From NCBI RefSeq assembly GCF_003725735.1, contig NZ_RJTM01000108.1, positions 1 through 64,000 on the forward strand: DNA of 64,000 bases, written 5' to 3'. Below, in pieces: positions 7,389-17,089 of this stretch. A program made the position numbers and the translations under genes. Each line of letters begins with the position of its first letter. The stretch's first letter is position 1. Source of the DNA: Sinomicrobium pectinilyticum (lineage in GTDB: Bacteria > Bacteroidota > Bacteroidia > Flavobacteriales > Flavobacteriaceae). The notes beneath the pieces were generated by a model. The model saw only the letters and a list, made by a program, of their open reading frames with translations, was not told the DNA's origin and made no database searches.

Positions 7389-10160
7389 ATGAAAAAATAT
7401 TATTTAAAGGTAATTACAAAAACAATAATCCTGTTGGGCATACATTTTTTATCCCATGCCCAGGTACAACCGGAGCAACTCTATTGTGAAAACAGGGAAA
7501 ATCCGATTGGAATAGACAATGTCAACCCGAAATTCACCTGGATACTTTCCTCTCAGAAACGAAATGAGAAACAGGCTGCATACCAGATCCAGGTGAGCGA
7601 AAGTGATGACTTCACTTCCAAATTGATCTGGGACAGTGAAAAAGTAGAATCGGGCCAATCTGTAAGAGTGGCTTATGCGGGACCTGAAGTAAGTTCGCTT
7701 AAAACATACTACTGGAGGGTGAAAGTGTGGAATGATAAAGGAAAATCTTCTCCCTGGAGTTCGGCCGCATACTGGCAGATGGGAATTTTGAACCCGTCCG
7801 ACTGGAAAGCAAAGTGGATCACTATGGGATACGAAGAAGATACGCTTCGGGAAAGTCCGGCTTTCCGAAAGGAATTTTCTATTCAGAAGAAAGTAAAAAA
7901 AGCCACGGCGAGCATAACTTCCCATGGCTTATACGAAGCGTTTATAAATGGTAACAAAATAGGCAATGCCTGTCTGACACCCGGATGGACCAGTTATAAC
8001 AAGAGGTTACAATACCAGGTATACGATATTACCCATATGTTGAAAGAAGGGCAAAATGCCATCGGAGCACTGTTGGGCAATGGATGGTACAGAGGTGCCC
8101 TGGCCTGGGGAGATAATAAAAATATATACGGAAGTGATCTGGCGCTCTTACTACAGATAAACATTACTTATGCCGACGGAACTTCCGAAACTGTGGGGAC
8201 GGGCGATGATTGGAAAACGCATAAGAGTTCGATAATATTTTCGGAGATTTACGATGGCGAAATCACAGATGCACGAAAATCCCCGGGGGACTGGAAAAAC
8301 GTGAGCTATAATGATAATAAATGGTCTCCAGCAGTAGTGGAGAATTTTGGTTATGATAACCTGATGGCTACCTATAACGAACCGGTAACCAGGCACGAGA
8401 CATTTACCCCGGTAGAAATGATTATAACCCCAAAGGGAGAAAAAGTAATAGATTTCGGGCAAAACCTGGTGGGTTGGGTACAGGTAAATGTAACGGGAAA
8501 TGCAGGAGATAGTTTGATTATAGACCATGCCGAGGTACTGGACAAAGACGGGAATTTTTATACCGAAAATCTGCGGGCTGCAGCCCAACGGAATATTTAC
8601 ATCCTCAGCGGAAAGGGCCCGGAAAATTTTGAACCGCACTTTACATGGCAGGGTTTCCGGTATATGAGGATCAGGGGAAATGTAAAGGATATTTCAGCCG
8701 ACAATTTCAAGGCTGTAACGCTGTATTCCGACATGCGGAAAACCGGGAGCTTTACCACTTCCAACGAATTATTGAACCGGTTACAACACAATATCGAATG
8801 GGGACAGAAAGGTAATTTCCTGGATGTTCCGACGGATTGTCCGCAACGCGATGAACGCCTGGGGTGGACGGGAGATGCCCAGGTGTTCTTCCGTACGGCT
8901 GCATTTAACATGCATGTAGATAACTTTTTTGTAAAATGGATGAAAGACGTCGCCGCAGATCAGTCAGATGACGGGAGCGTACCCCATGTGATCCCCAACG
9001 TATTGGGGCCGAATGACGGGGCATCCGCAGGCTGGGCGGATGTATCTACAATTATTCCGTGGAATGCGTATATGTTGTATGGAAATAAAGAAATACTGAA
9101 AAATCAGTATGACAGCATGAAGTCCTGGGTAGATTATATGAAAAACCACAGCAATGATTACTTGTGGAACACAGGGTTTCATTTCGGGGACTGGTTATTT
9201 TACAGACCCGATGACGACAACGATGGCAGGGCCGCAATAACCGATAAATACCTGATCGCCCAGTGCTTTTTCGCAAACTCCACACAACTGCTTATCCGTG
9301 CCGCAAGAGTGTTGGGAAAAGAAGATGACGTAACCATATATACCACTTTATTAAAGAACATAAAAGCCGCGTTTCTCAGGGAATATGTAACTCCGAACGG
9401 CAGGTTGGTTTCCGGGTCCCAGACTGCTTATGTGCTGGCCCTGAAATTTGAAATGCTTCCGGAAGTTCTCAGGGCACAGGCAGCCCGGCGTCTGGTAGAA
9501 AATATTAAAAGCTACGATTACCACCTGACTACAGGTTTTTTAGGGACTCCTTATTTGTGTTTTGTACTATCCGAATTCGGCTATCACGATCTGGCCTATA
9601 CCCTGTTAATGCAGCAAACCTATCCTTCCTGGCTGTACCCTGTCACCGTGGGGGCCACAACGATATGGGAACGGTGGGACGGGAGAAAACCGGACGGAAC
9701 GTTCCAGACGCCTTCCATGAATTCCTTTAATCATTACGCCTATGGCGCGATCGGTGATTGGATGTACAGGGAACTTGCCGGGATAAATAATGCAGAGAAC
9801 CCCGATGAAGCCGGATACAAGAAAATCGTGCTGACCCCGCACTTCACCAATACATTTGTTTCGGATAAGGTTAAGGAGCAAAATAATAGTGAGGCGCTGA
9901 CCGAAGTAAAGGGGAGCCTGAACACATATTACGGGGAAATTGTTTCGCACTGGAAGGTAAAAGGAAAGGAAATAATCTATAATGTCCGGATTCCGGTAAA
10001 TACAGTAGCGGAATTGCATCTTCCCTTAACAGATATCAATAAGCTGAAGGAAGGTGGTATTCCCGTACCCGATATCGGGGAAATCAGAGCAGGGCCCGGC
10101 AAAACCGGAACAGTTCTTCACCTAGGGTCCGGGAGCTATACCTTTATCTTTGAAAAATAA
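7389..10160 (+). CDS. GH78 alpha-L-rhamnosidase
   Basis: 923 residues from ATG 7389, which opens a signal peptide ending near SHAQ; an upstream in-frame start at 7266 lacks signal character. Domains: N-terminal fibronectin-like domain (about 30-140), jelly-roll carbohydrate-binding domain (about 155-330), second beta domain (about 340-450), (alpha/alpha)6 catalytic barrel (about 455-800) and a C-terminal beta-sandwich. The catalytic barrel holds DCPQRDERLGWTGDAQ with the expected general acid around E489 and TTIWERWDG with the general base around E761. Known: GH78 enzymes remove terminal alpha-L-rhamnose, for instance from rhamnogalacturonan. Exported to the periplasm or surface, and first of the pectin block. 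Confidence 0.93.
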   Translation: MKKYYLKVITKTIILLGIHFLSHAQVQPEQLYCENRENPIGIDNVNPKFTWILSSQKRNEKQAAYQIQVSESDDFTSKLIWDSEKVESGQSVRVAYAGPEVSSLKTYYWRVKVWNDKGKSSPWSSAAYWQMGILNPSDWKAKWITMGYEEDTLRESPAFRKEFSIQKKVKKATASITSHGLYEAFINGNKIGNACLTPGWTSYNKRLQYQVYDITHMLKEGQNAIGALLGNGWYRGALAWGDNKNIYGSDLALLLQINITYADGTSETVGTGDDWKTHKSSIIFSEIYDGEITDARKSPGDWKNVSYNDNKWSPAVVENFGYDNLMATYNEPVTRHETFTPVEMIITPKGEKVIDFGQNLVGWVQVNVTGNAGDSLIIDHAEVLDKDGNFYTENLRAAAQRNIYILSGKGPENFEPHFTWQGFRYMRIRGNVKDISADNFKAVTLYSDMRKTGSFTTSNELLNRLQHNIEWGQKGNFLDVPTDCPQRDERLGWTGDAQVFFRTAAFNMHVDNFFVKWMKDVAADQSDDGSVPHVIPNVLGPNDGASAGWADVSTIIPWNAYMLYGNKEILKNQYDSMKSWVDYMKNHSNDYLWNTGFHFGDWLFYRPDDDNDGRAAITDKYLIAQCFFANSTQLLIRAARVLGKEDDVTIYTTLLKNIKAAFLREYVTPNGRLVSGSQTAYVLALKFEMLPEVLRAQAARRLVENIKSYDYHLTTGFLGTPYLCFVLSEFGYHDLAYTLLMQQTYPSWLYPVTVGATTIWERWDGRKPDGTFQTPSMNSFNHYAYGAIGDWMYRELAGINNAENPDEAGYKKIVLTPHFTNTFVSDKVKEQNNSEALTEVKGSLNTYYGEIVSHWKVKGKEIIYNVRIPVNTVAELHLPLTDINKLKEGGIPVPDIGEIRAGPGKTGTVLHLGSGSYTFIFEK

Positions 10161-10392
10161 AGCCTGTTTAAATAACGGGAAACCATAAATCACAGGAAGG
10201 TTTAAATGAGTTCAATATTTCCTGTGGTAAATTATTTCTTACGCTTTCACAATTTTATCCCGAAATGTTATTGTGTTTAAAAATAAAAGATCAACATTGA
10301 ACATTACTGTCTCCGGAAAAGATGCGATAGTGTTAATTTCAGGTGTTTTTAATTGTACACCTGACATTTTTAAGGTTAAAAATTTTCTGTTT

Positions 10393-10405
10393 CACAATTA
10401 TTGTG
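10393..10405. promoter_or_regulatory. 13-bp perfect palindrome
   Basis: CACAAT-T-ATTGTG, located 8 bp before the LacI-like site and about 95 bp before the GH28 start. It may be a second regulator site or part of the same operator region. No regulator was matched. Confidence 0.4.
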
Positions 10406-10413
10406 TAGTTTCG

Positions 10414-10427
10414 TGTAATCGATTGCA
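10414..10427. promoter_or_regulatory. LacI-family-like operator upstream of GH28
   Basis: TGTAATCGATTGCA is a 14-bp near-perfect palindrome (one mismatch) with a central CpG, the form expected for LacI/PurR-family operators. It lies 73 bp before the polygalacturonase start codon. No LacI-family gene is present in the window, so the regulator would be encoded elsewhere. I found no second copy upstream of the other pectin genes. Confidence 0.5.
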
Positions 10428-10499
10428 TTATTTATTATAATCCCGGAAACAGGAATGTTTCTTAAATAACAGAATAAAAGATTAACTAAAACCGAACCT

Positions 10500-11945
10500 A
10501 TGAAAATCAAAACTCCCGGTTTCCTGAAAGTAGTATGTGCTTCGTTAGTACTGACTTCTCTTGGTATTCAATCCTGTAAAACAAATAATAAAGAAGATAA
10601 AAAGGATATCGTAGAGGCCGTTGACCCGGCGGATAAAATTATTCAAAGTATCACTATACCCGTTTTTCCGGATAAAACCTTTAATATCACCGATTTCGGA
10701 GCGGTCGCAGATGGCACCACCCTGAGTACGGATGCCTTCGAAAAAGCTATTGCCGCCTGCCATGAAGAGGGTGGAGGAAAGGTTATTGTACCTTCGGGGA
10801 AATTTCTTACCGGGCCAATCCATTTGAAGAGTAATGTAAATCTGCATACCGAAGCGGGGGCGGTTATCTTGTTCAGCAAAAATACCGAAGATTATCTACC
10901 TGTTGTTCACACGTCCTACGAAGGGGTGGAATTAATGAACTATTCCCCGCTTATCTATGCATACGAGCAAAAAAACATAGCGGTTACCGGAAAAGGAACC
11001 TTTGACGGACAAGCCGATAAAACCAACTGGTGGCCGTGGTGCGGAAGTACCAGGTATGGTTATACCGAAGGAGGTCCGCATCAAAGGAACGAACAGAATT
11101 TGCCACGCTTGCGTAAAATGAATGAAGAAGGTACTCCCGTTGCCGAACGGATCTTCGGTGAAGGACACCATCTGAGACCTACTTTCTTTGAACCTTTCGA
11201 ATGTGAGAATGTATTGGTGCAGGGAGTAACCTTTACCAATGCACCTTTTTGGGTGATGCATCCCATTAAATCAAACAATGTTACGGTAGACGGGGTAACC
11301 GTAAGCAGTCACGGGCCTAATAATGACGGGTGTGACCCGGAATATGCGCGAAACGTACATATTAAAAATTGTGTTTTTGATACCGGGGACGATTGTATCG
11401 CCATAAAATCCGGAAGGAATAACGATGGCAGGCGCGTTAACATTCCGAGTGAAAATATCGTCGTGGAAGGATGTGAAATGAAGGACGGACACGGAGGCGT
11501 TGTCATGGGAAGTGAGATTTCTGCCGGGGTTAGAAACGTATATGTCCGCAACTGTATCATGGATAGCCCGAACCTGGACAGGGCCATCCGGATAAAAACC
11601 AATACCCTCAGGGGCGGGTTTGTGGAAAATGTCTTTGTAAATAACGTAGAAGTGGGCCAGGTAAAGGAAGCCACATTAAAGATCAATACCCATTATGCCA
11701 TTTATGAAGCCCAGGAAGGAGAATACATTCCCGTTATCAAAAATATTCACCTGAAAGACGTGACTGTAAAGAACAGCGGTAAATTCGGTGTGCTGATCCG
11801 GGGAAGGAAAGAGGCCAAAATACAGAATGTGACCCTGGAAAATGTTACTATTGACAAAGCCGAAACCATAATGTCCGTAGAAGATTCGGAACCGGTAAAA
11901 TTTGTAAATACTACGATCAACGGTGAAAAACCGGGAGAGAAATAG
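10500..11945 (+). CDS. GH28 polygalacturonase-type lipoprotein
   Basis: 481 residues, lipoprotein signal with cysteine 26 (GIQSCKTNN). A pectate-lyase-superfamily start (FNITDFGAVADGTT) is followed by the right-handed beta-helix of GH28 with its four conserved motifs: NND with D276 (normally NTD), D297-D298 in DTGDDCIAIKSG, GHGG with H331, and R364-I-K366. Known: GH28 hydrolyses alpha-1,4-galacturonosyl bonds in homogalacturonan, or galacturonate-rhamnose bonds in rhamnogalacturonan. The Thr-to-Asn change in the first motif is seen in subfamilies and leaves the aspartate in place. Neighbours (GH78, CE12, CE8) make a pectin role very likely; homogalacturonan versus RG-I cannot be settled from sequence alone. 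Confidence 0.92.
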   Translation: MKIKTPGFLKVVCASLVLTSLGIQSCKTNNKEDKKDIVEAVDPADKIIQSITIPVFPDKTFNITDFGAVADGTTLSTDAFEKAIAACHEEGGGKVIVPSGKFLTGPIHLKSNVNLHTEAGAVILFSKNTEDYLPVVHTSYEGVELMNYSPLIYAYEQKNIAVTGKGTFDGQADKTNWWPWCGSTRYGYTEGGPHQRNEQNLPRLRKMNEEGTPVAERIFGEGHHLRPTFFEPFECENVLVQGVTFTNAPFWVMHPIKSNNVTVDGVTVSSHGPNNDGCDPEYARNVHIKNCVFDTGDDCIAIKSGRNNDGRRVNIPSENIVVEGCEMKDGHGGVVMGSEISAGVRNVYVRNCIMDSPNLDRAIRIKTNTLRGGFVENVFVNNVEVGQVKEATLKINTHYAIYEAQEGEYIPVIKNIHLKDVTVKNSGKFGVLIRGRKEAKIQNVTLENVTIDKAETIMSVEDSEPVKFVNTTINGEKPGEK

Positions 11946-12101
11946 ATGCATAACTTTTCCGCCGGTATGTTAAAAATGGGAATTAAGGGTTGAAATTCAC
12001 TATTTATAACCTAACCCGACTGTTTTTTTATGGAAAAGCAGTATTGACTGATCTTTAACTAAAACAAAATCTGATCCTAATTCACATTAAAATAACAAGG
12101 A

Positions 12102-12914
12102 ATGAAAACGAAACAGGTTTTTCTGCTGTTGACCGTATATTTTGTATGTCTGTTCCTTACCGGTTGTACGGGTAAAAAAGACCCTGTTGTGGTTTACCTC
12201 GTAGGAGATTCTACTATGGCAGATTATAGTAATGATTACGAACCGGGAAAAGATTATAAGAAAACGAGATATCCTATTACCGGGTGGGGACAGGTATTTC
12301 AGCCCTTTATGAGCGTTGACAGTTTACACAAGGTGGAGAAGCTTATTAAGGGTGACAGTGTATTTGTTGATGACAGGGCACGGGGAGGACGAAGTACACG
12401 TACCTTTTTCCAGGAAGGTAGGTGGCGTTCCGTTTATGAAAGCTTAAAGAAAAATGATATAGTCATCATACAGTTCGGTCATAACGATGCCGCAACGAAT
12501 AAGCCCGAAAGATATGTGGATGTCGAAGGGTACAAGGAATACCTGAGACTTTTCGTTACCCAAACCAGGGAAAAGGGTGCATATCCTATTCTCCTTACCC
12601 CGGTAGCCCGAAACTATCCGTGGAAAGACGGGAAACTTCGGAATGTACATGGTGAATACGACAAAGCAGTAAAAGATGTGGCCCGAGAATTACAGGCCAC
12701 GATGATCGACCTGAATAAAAAGTCTATGGATTTTTTTGCTGAAAAAGGAGAAGAATACATTTCCCGAAATTATTTTATGAACCTTCCTGCCGGGGTGTAT
12801 CAAGCCTATCCCGACGGGCAGAAAGATAATACTCATTTTCAGCCCGAAGGAGCTACGGAAGTGGCTCGGCTGGTATTCGAAGGCATGCAGGAATGGAGTG
12901 CAGATAAAAAATAA
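12102..12914 (+). CDS. CE12 rhamnogalacturonan acetylesterase (SGNH hydrolase)
   Basis: 270 residues, lipoprotein signal with cysteine 22 (LTGCTGKK). SGNH/GDSL blocks: S37 in VGDSTMADY, the glycine block near GGRSTRTF, FGHNDA, and the C-terminal D242-x-x-H245 in DNTHFQPEGA, giving the Ser-Asp-His set. Known: CE12 enzymes remove acetyl groups from galacturonate in rhamnogalacturonan, giving access to rhamnosidases and lyases. The start ATG is preceded by AAGGA. Followed 17 nt later by the esterase gene, so the two are probably co-transcribed. Confidence 0.9.
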   Translation: MKTKQVFLLLTVYFVCLFLTGCTGKKDPVVVYLVGDSTMADYSNDYEPGKDYKKTRYPITGWGQVFQPFMSVDSLHKVEKLIKGDSVFVDDRARGGRSTRTFFQEGRWRSVYESLKKNDIVIIQFGHNDAATNKPERYVDVEGYKEYLRLFVTQTREKGAYPILLTPVARNYPWKDGKLRNVHGEYDKAVKDVARELQATMIDLNKKSMDFFAEKGEEYISRNYFMNLPAGVYQAYPDGQKDNTHFQPEGATEVARLVFEGMQEWSADKK

Positions 12915-12931
12915 GAGTTTATAAATCGTCT

Positions 12932-13879
12932 ATGAAAATACCGGTGTACATATGGCTTTGTCTGATTTTTTCGAATTGGACAGGTATGTTTGCACAGGAG
13001 AAGATTGAAGCACAACCATACACGGTACAGACGACTTATGAGAAACTCCGCAAATATTATCCTACGGTTATCCCCGTGGCAGAACTGCATGATGACAGAG
13101 TCATTGCAAGAGAAAATATAACCTATCGCAAAGTTGACGGTATCCGGTTAGATATGGATATTTATGTCCCTACCGGTAAAGAAAAGGAAAACACTCCTGC
13201 CATTTTGTTGGTGCACGGGGGAGGTTGGATATCCGGGACCAAAGAGAACCAGAGGGCCATGGCGCAATATCTGGCAAAAAACGGCTTTGTTGCGGCTACG
13301 GTATCCTACCGGCTGAGTTCACAGGCACCTTATCCGGCCGCTGTGCTTGATATTAAAGCTGCCATACGGTGGCTCCGTGAAAAAGCCGGGACATACGGTA
13401 TAGATCCGGACAGGATTGCAATTTCGGGAGCTTCCGCCGGGGCACAATTGGCCACACTGGTAGGTGTCACTCCGGATAGCCCCTTATATCAAGAAGGTAA
13501 ATCCCGCTATTCCGACGCGGTACAGGCCATTATCAATACAGATGGTATCGTTTCTTTTATCCACCCGGAAGCAGAAGAAGGGAAATATGCAGCTTACTGG
13601 TTGGGCGGTACGAAAACGGAAAAACCGGGGATATGGCAAGAAGCCTCCCCATTGGAATATGTGAATGAAACCACACCTCCTACGCTTTTTATAAACAGTG
13701 CCCAACCCAGGTTTCATGCCGGAAGGGACGACATGATGCGGATACTGGAAAAACATGGTATATACAACGAGGCCCATACCATTCCGGATTCGCCGCATTC
13801 TTTCTGGCTTTTACATCCGTGGTTCGAAACCACACTTAATTACAGCATAGCATTTCTGAATAAAGTGTTTAAAAAATAA
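12932..13879 (+). CDS. Secreted alpha/beta-hydrolase esterase (BD-FAE/lipase-like)
   Basis: 315 residues with a signal peptide ending near MFAQ. Alpha/beta-hydrolase signatures: oxyanion HGGGW at 95-99, nucleophile S168 in GASAG, a GIDPDRIAISG strand before it, and a late histidine in SPHSFW near 290. Known: proteins of this type next to plant polysaccharide enzymes remove acetyl or feruloyl groups. Position between CE12 and CE8 suggests a pectin or hemicellulose deacetylase, but the bond cleaved is inferred. The gene starts 17 nt after the CE12 stop. Confidence 0.83.
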   Translation: MKIPVYIWLCLIFSNWTGMFAQEKIEAQPYTVQTTYEKLRKYYPTVIPVAELHDDRVIARENITYRKVDGIRLDMDIYVPTGKEKENTPAILLVHGGGWISGTKENQRAMAQYLAKNGFVAATVSYRLSSQAPYPAAVLDIKAAIRWLREKAGTYGIDPDRIAISGASAGAQLATLVGVTPDSPLYQEGKSRYSDAVQAIINTDGIVSFIHPEAEEGKYAAYWLGGTKTEKPGIWQEASPLEYVNETTPPTLFINSAQPRFHAGRDDMMRILEKHGIYNEAHTIPDSPHSFWLLHPWFETTLNYSIAFLNKVFKK

Positions 13880-14005
13880 AAATCAGATGGAACCGGCATG
13901 ACTTACCCGATCATTAAACTCCTCAATGATAATTTAAGTCATCAAAAGTTGCATGTGACCATAAATACTTGAATTGAGCGAAGTCAAAATAATAAAACCC
14001 AACAC

Positions 14006-15010
14006 ATGAAAAAATTGCTTTTTCTGTTATTACTGTCCCTATCTTTTGTCCGTACTTCCGGCCAGGAGGTGGTAAAACCCTATCGGGAAATAGTAGTATC
14101 AAAGGACGAAACTTCCGATTTTAAAACCATTCAGGAAGCGATAAATGCTACCCGGGACCTCGGGCCCGGTTTTGTTCTGATTACGATAAAAAAAGGAGTC
14201 TACAATGAAAAATTAGTTGTTCCGAGCTGGAAGACCAAAATTATCCTGAAAGGCGAGGACAGGGACGAAACCATCATTGTAAACAATGACTTTTCGGGTA
14301 AAATAAATCCCGCTACCGGGGTTAAATTTTCCACCTTTAATTCCTATACGTTGCTGGTTGAGGGCAATGATTTTATGGCGGAGAACCTGACTGTTAAAAA
14401 TGCGTCCTGCGGAGAAGGGCAGGCCGTGGCATTACATGTGGAAGGGGACAGGGCCGTTTTCAGGAATTGTAATATAGTCGGCTGCCAGGATACCATTTAT
14501 GCGGCTACGGAAGGAAGCAAACAATATTATGACGGATGTTATATAGAAGGGACCACTGATTTTATCTTCGGAGAGGCTACAGCGGTTTTCAATAACTGCA
14601 CTATAAAGAGCATACGCGATTCCTATATTACCGCAGCGGCGACACCCGAGCACCAGGATTTCGGATTTGTATTTATGAAATGCCGTCTCGTTGCAGGCGA
14701 GGATGTAACCAAAGTCTTCCTGGGAAGACCCTGGCGCCCATATGCACAAACAGTATTGATTTCCTGCAACCTGGGGCCGCACATAGTTGCCGAAGGGTGG
14801 AACCCCTGGAAAGGAGATAAAATGTTTCCGGAAAAGGAAAAGACGGCCTTTTATGCCGAATATGAAAATACAGGTGAAGGAGCAGAAATATCCGGCAGGG
14901 TTTCCTGGAGCCATCAGCTAAGCAAACAGGACGTCAAAAAATACACGTTACAAAATATGTTGAAAAGCAACGGGAAAGAACAGTTATGGTATAACAGAGG
15001 CCTGAACTGA
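14006..15010 (+). CDS. CE8 pectin methylesterase
   Basis: 334 residues with a signal peptide (cleavage near RTSGQ). Right-handed beta-helix with the pectinesterase signatures: GQAVAL, GCQDTIYA (catalytic Asp and neighbouring Gln), TTDFIFGEA (second Asp) and GRPWRPYAQ (substrate-binding Arg/Trp). Known: it hydrolyses methyl esters of homogalacturonan to free galacturonate, which GH28 or lyases can then attack. Length is normal for a single-domain CE8. Part of the pectin block, with 126 nt before it. Confidence 0.93.
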   Translation: MKKLLFLLLLSLSFVRTSGQEVVKPYREIVVSKDETSDFKTIQEAINATRDLGPGFVLITIKKGVYNEKLVVPSWKTKIILKGEDRDETIIVNNDFSGKINPATGVKFSTFNSYTLLVEGNDFMAENLTVKNASCGEGQAVALHVEGDRAVFRNCNIVGCQDTIYAATEGSKQYYDGCYIEGTTDFIFGEATAVFNNCTIKSIRDSYITAAATPEHQDFGFVFMKCRLVAGEDVTKVFLGRPWRPYAQTVLISCNLGPHIVAEGWNPWKGDKMFPEKEKTAFYAEYENTGEGAEISGRVSWSHQLSKQDVKKYTLQNMLKSNGKEQLWYNRGLN

Positions 15011-15152
15011 TTTTTTTCGTAAGTAGTTTTTAGTACAAACCGTTTTTGCATAAATAAATATAACGGCAGGAATAATTTCATTATTTGCATATATTCTGTT
15101 AGAAATGAAAAAGGATATCCGACATCTTTCCGGAATGAACTATATTGACCGC

Positions 15153-16199
15153 ATGAAAAAGATATGGATTGCGGCACTGCTTATTGTCGGTTTACAAAAC
15201 GGAAATTCTCAACAGACCGGTAATACCCCCGGAATAGAAATACTGGAACAAGGCTTTATTTACGAAGAAGCGCCTTTTCCGCAATGCCATTCCTCTACAT
15301 TGTTATCATTGGACAATGGCGATATAATGGCCGCATGGTTTGGTGGTACACACGAACGCCATCCCGATGTTTGTATCTATTCGGCGGTGTATGATGGTAA
15401 GACCTGGTCGGTACCCGAAAGAATAGCAGACGGGATTGTCGGCGGCGCTGTACGGTACCCGACATGGAACCCTGTCTTGTTTAAAAACAAAGCTGGTACC
15501 CTGTTTTTATATTATAAAGCAGGGCCTTCCCCCAGTGAGTGGTGGGGAATGTACAAAACATCGGAAGATAACGGCAAAACCTGGTCGGGCGGGAAACAAC
15601 TTCCGGAGACGATATTAGGTCCCATAAAAAACAAACCTCTTATGCTGGTCGACGGAAAAATGATAAGTCCGTCCAGTACGGAGAACGGGGATATATGGAA
15701 GGTACACATGGAAATTTCGGAGGACGGCGGATACACCTGGCAAAAAATACCGGTTGACCCGGATTCGGATTATAAGGCCATCCAGCCAACTCTTATCAGG
15801 CTCAGGGACGGCACAATTAAAGCGCTGGTCCGGAGTAACCAGAATGTTATCCTGGAGAGTGAGAGTTCCGACGAGGGAAAGACCTGGACTTCTTTAAAAA
15901 AGACGGGAGTGGCCAATCCCAATTCCGGGATAGATGCTGTGACCCTGGACAACGGGAACCATCTTCTGGTTTATAATCCCATGACCGGTGGTAAGGACTG
16001 GTGGGAAGGCAGGAACAAACTGAACCTGGCATTTTCTGCCGATGGCAAAAACTGGAAAGATATTTATATCCTCGAAGATCAGGATAAAGGCGAATTCAGT
16101 TATCCGGCCATTATACAAACTGCCGATGGTACGGTCTATATTACCTATACATACGATAGGGAAAAGATAAGCTACGTGAAATTGCGGTTATCGGAATAA
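15153..16199 (+). CDS. BNR-repeat (sialidase-fold) secreted protein
   Basis: 348 residues from ATG 15153, which opens a signal peptide (MKKIWIAALLIVGLQ); starts at 15105 or 15135 would place 6-16 extra residues before it. Six-bladed propeller family with four Asp-boxes: SEDNGKTW, SEDGGYTW, SSDEGKTW and a degenerate SADGKNW. The N-terminal CHSSTLLSLDNGDIMAAWFGG segment is typical of the BNR_2 group often labelled sialidase. Known: members range over several glycosidase families with the same fold. In this pectin setting true sialidase activity is unlikely; a glycosidase acting on pectin oligosaccharides is an inference. Substrate unknown. Confidence 0.8.
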   Translation: MKKIWIAALLIVGLQNGNSQQTGNTPGIEILEQGFIYEEAPFPQCHSSTLLSLDNGDIMAAWFGGTHERHPDVCIYSAVYDGKTWSVPERIADGIVGGAVRYPTWNPVLFKNKAGTLFLYYKAGPSPSEWWGMYKTSEDNGKTWSGGKQLPETILGPIKNKPLMLVDGKMISPSSTENGDIWKVHMEISEDGGYTWQKIPVDPDSDYKAIQPTLIRLRDGTIKALVRSNQNVILESESSDEGKTWTSLKKTGVANPNSGIDAVTLDNGNHLLVYNPMTGGKDWWEGRNKLNLAFSADGKNWKDIYILEDQDKGEFSYPAIIQTADGTVYITYTYDREKISYVKLRLSE

Positions 16200-16373
16200 G
16201 TTCGTTTTTTTCTCCCATATCTGTATGGTTCGTCGCAACCCAGCTCCCAGTGCCCCCACTGGCTTATCACGCAGGAACTACCGGAAAACAAGTAGAAAAA
16301 ATTACTGATACGGTGGTATTTCAGGAAAAATCCGGGCCATTTAATTTTGGACTGTAATCAAACAATGTTCAAA

Positions 16374-16850
16374 ATGAGAAAAAGCTTTTTATTATTCGCG
16401 GCAATGGTCATGGGTATTTTTGTAACCGCCTGTTCCGGTAGCGATGATGATTCCGGAGATATAAAAAATGAAGAAAAGGTTATTCATAAAGCAAAGTTTA
16501 CGGTTAAAATTGAAGGGGAAGTCGAATCTTCGGATTTTATATCCTTTGTCTTTGCCAGTGCCGATATTAAAGAAAATACCTTATGGAAAATAAACGGGGT
16601 AGAGCAAACCAATGAAATGGGAGTTTCCCTCGGGGACAATGAATTTTCCGGAGGGACCACTACTTATGTTGTAGAGAATGCCGTACCGCTACAGGCCATA
16701 AGTGTCGGGGTGCAGGTCCTTAATTTCGGCGCGCCGTTAAAAGTCAGCTATAAAGCAGAAATAGAGGGAGAAGTTTTACAGGATGTGAGTGCCCTGGAAC
16801 TCATTGCCGAAGAAGACTTTACCAAACAATACTCCTATAGCCCGGAATAG
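16374..16850 (+). CDS. Small surface lipoprotein, unknown
   Basis: 158 residues from ATG 16374 (in-frame starts at 16347 TTG and 16365 ATG are less good). Lipoprotein signal ending FVTACSGSDDDSG, with acidic residues directly after the cysteine, a surface-export type signal in Bacteroidota. The remainder is beta-rich (KFTVKIEGEVESSDF, LKVSYKAEIEGEV) and looks like one immunoglobulin-like or lipocalin-like sandwich. No family recognised. It is the last plus-strand gene of the pectin block and may be a binding protein, but nothing in the sequence proves it. Confidence 0.72.
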   Translation: MRKSFLLFAAMVMGIFVTACSGSDDDSGDIKNEEKVIHKAKFTVKIEGEVESSDFISFVFASADIKENTLWKINGVEQTNEMGVSLGDNEFSGGTTTYVVENAVPLQAISVGVQVLNFGAPLKVSYKAEIEGEVLQDVSALELIAEEDFTKQYSYSPE

Positions 16851-17089
16851 TTGTATTTCCCGGTCTGTGGATGCCGGATGTATCCGTAACCGGTAATCCC
16901 ATATACCTGTATATTCTTTGGATTCTTCCATGGTTGTTTTCATGTCCTCTTTATTTTTAGTGAAAAGCAGAGGGTTGAGTTAAAGATTCAAAACCTGCAA
17001 ATTCATTGCAATTGCCTTATCTTTATACGAAACCCGCTTAAAAGAGAGGGTAGCAGGCTTTATCCGAACATGATGAAAGGATAAAAGAT

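Larger units (their letters stand above)
10161..10499. promoter_or_regulatory. 339-bp upstream region of the polygalacturonase, rich in dyads
   Basis: No ORF. The region is AT-rich and contains an inverted repeat TCAGGTGT/ACACCTGA (10339-10346 and 10357-10364), a 13-bp palindrome CACAATTATTGTG (10393-10405), a looser pair CACAATT/TTATTGTGT (10248-10254 and 10268-10276) and a LacI-like operator (10414-10427). It probably carries the promoter of the GH28 gene and following genes. Confidence 0.55.

Noticed and set aside
15153-16199. Annotation of the BNR protein as a true sialidase
   Set aside because: The fold is supported by Asp-boxes, but context and lack of other sialic-acid genes do not support the activity.
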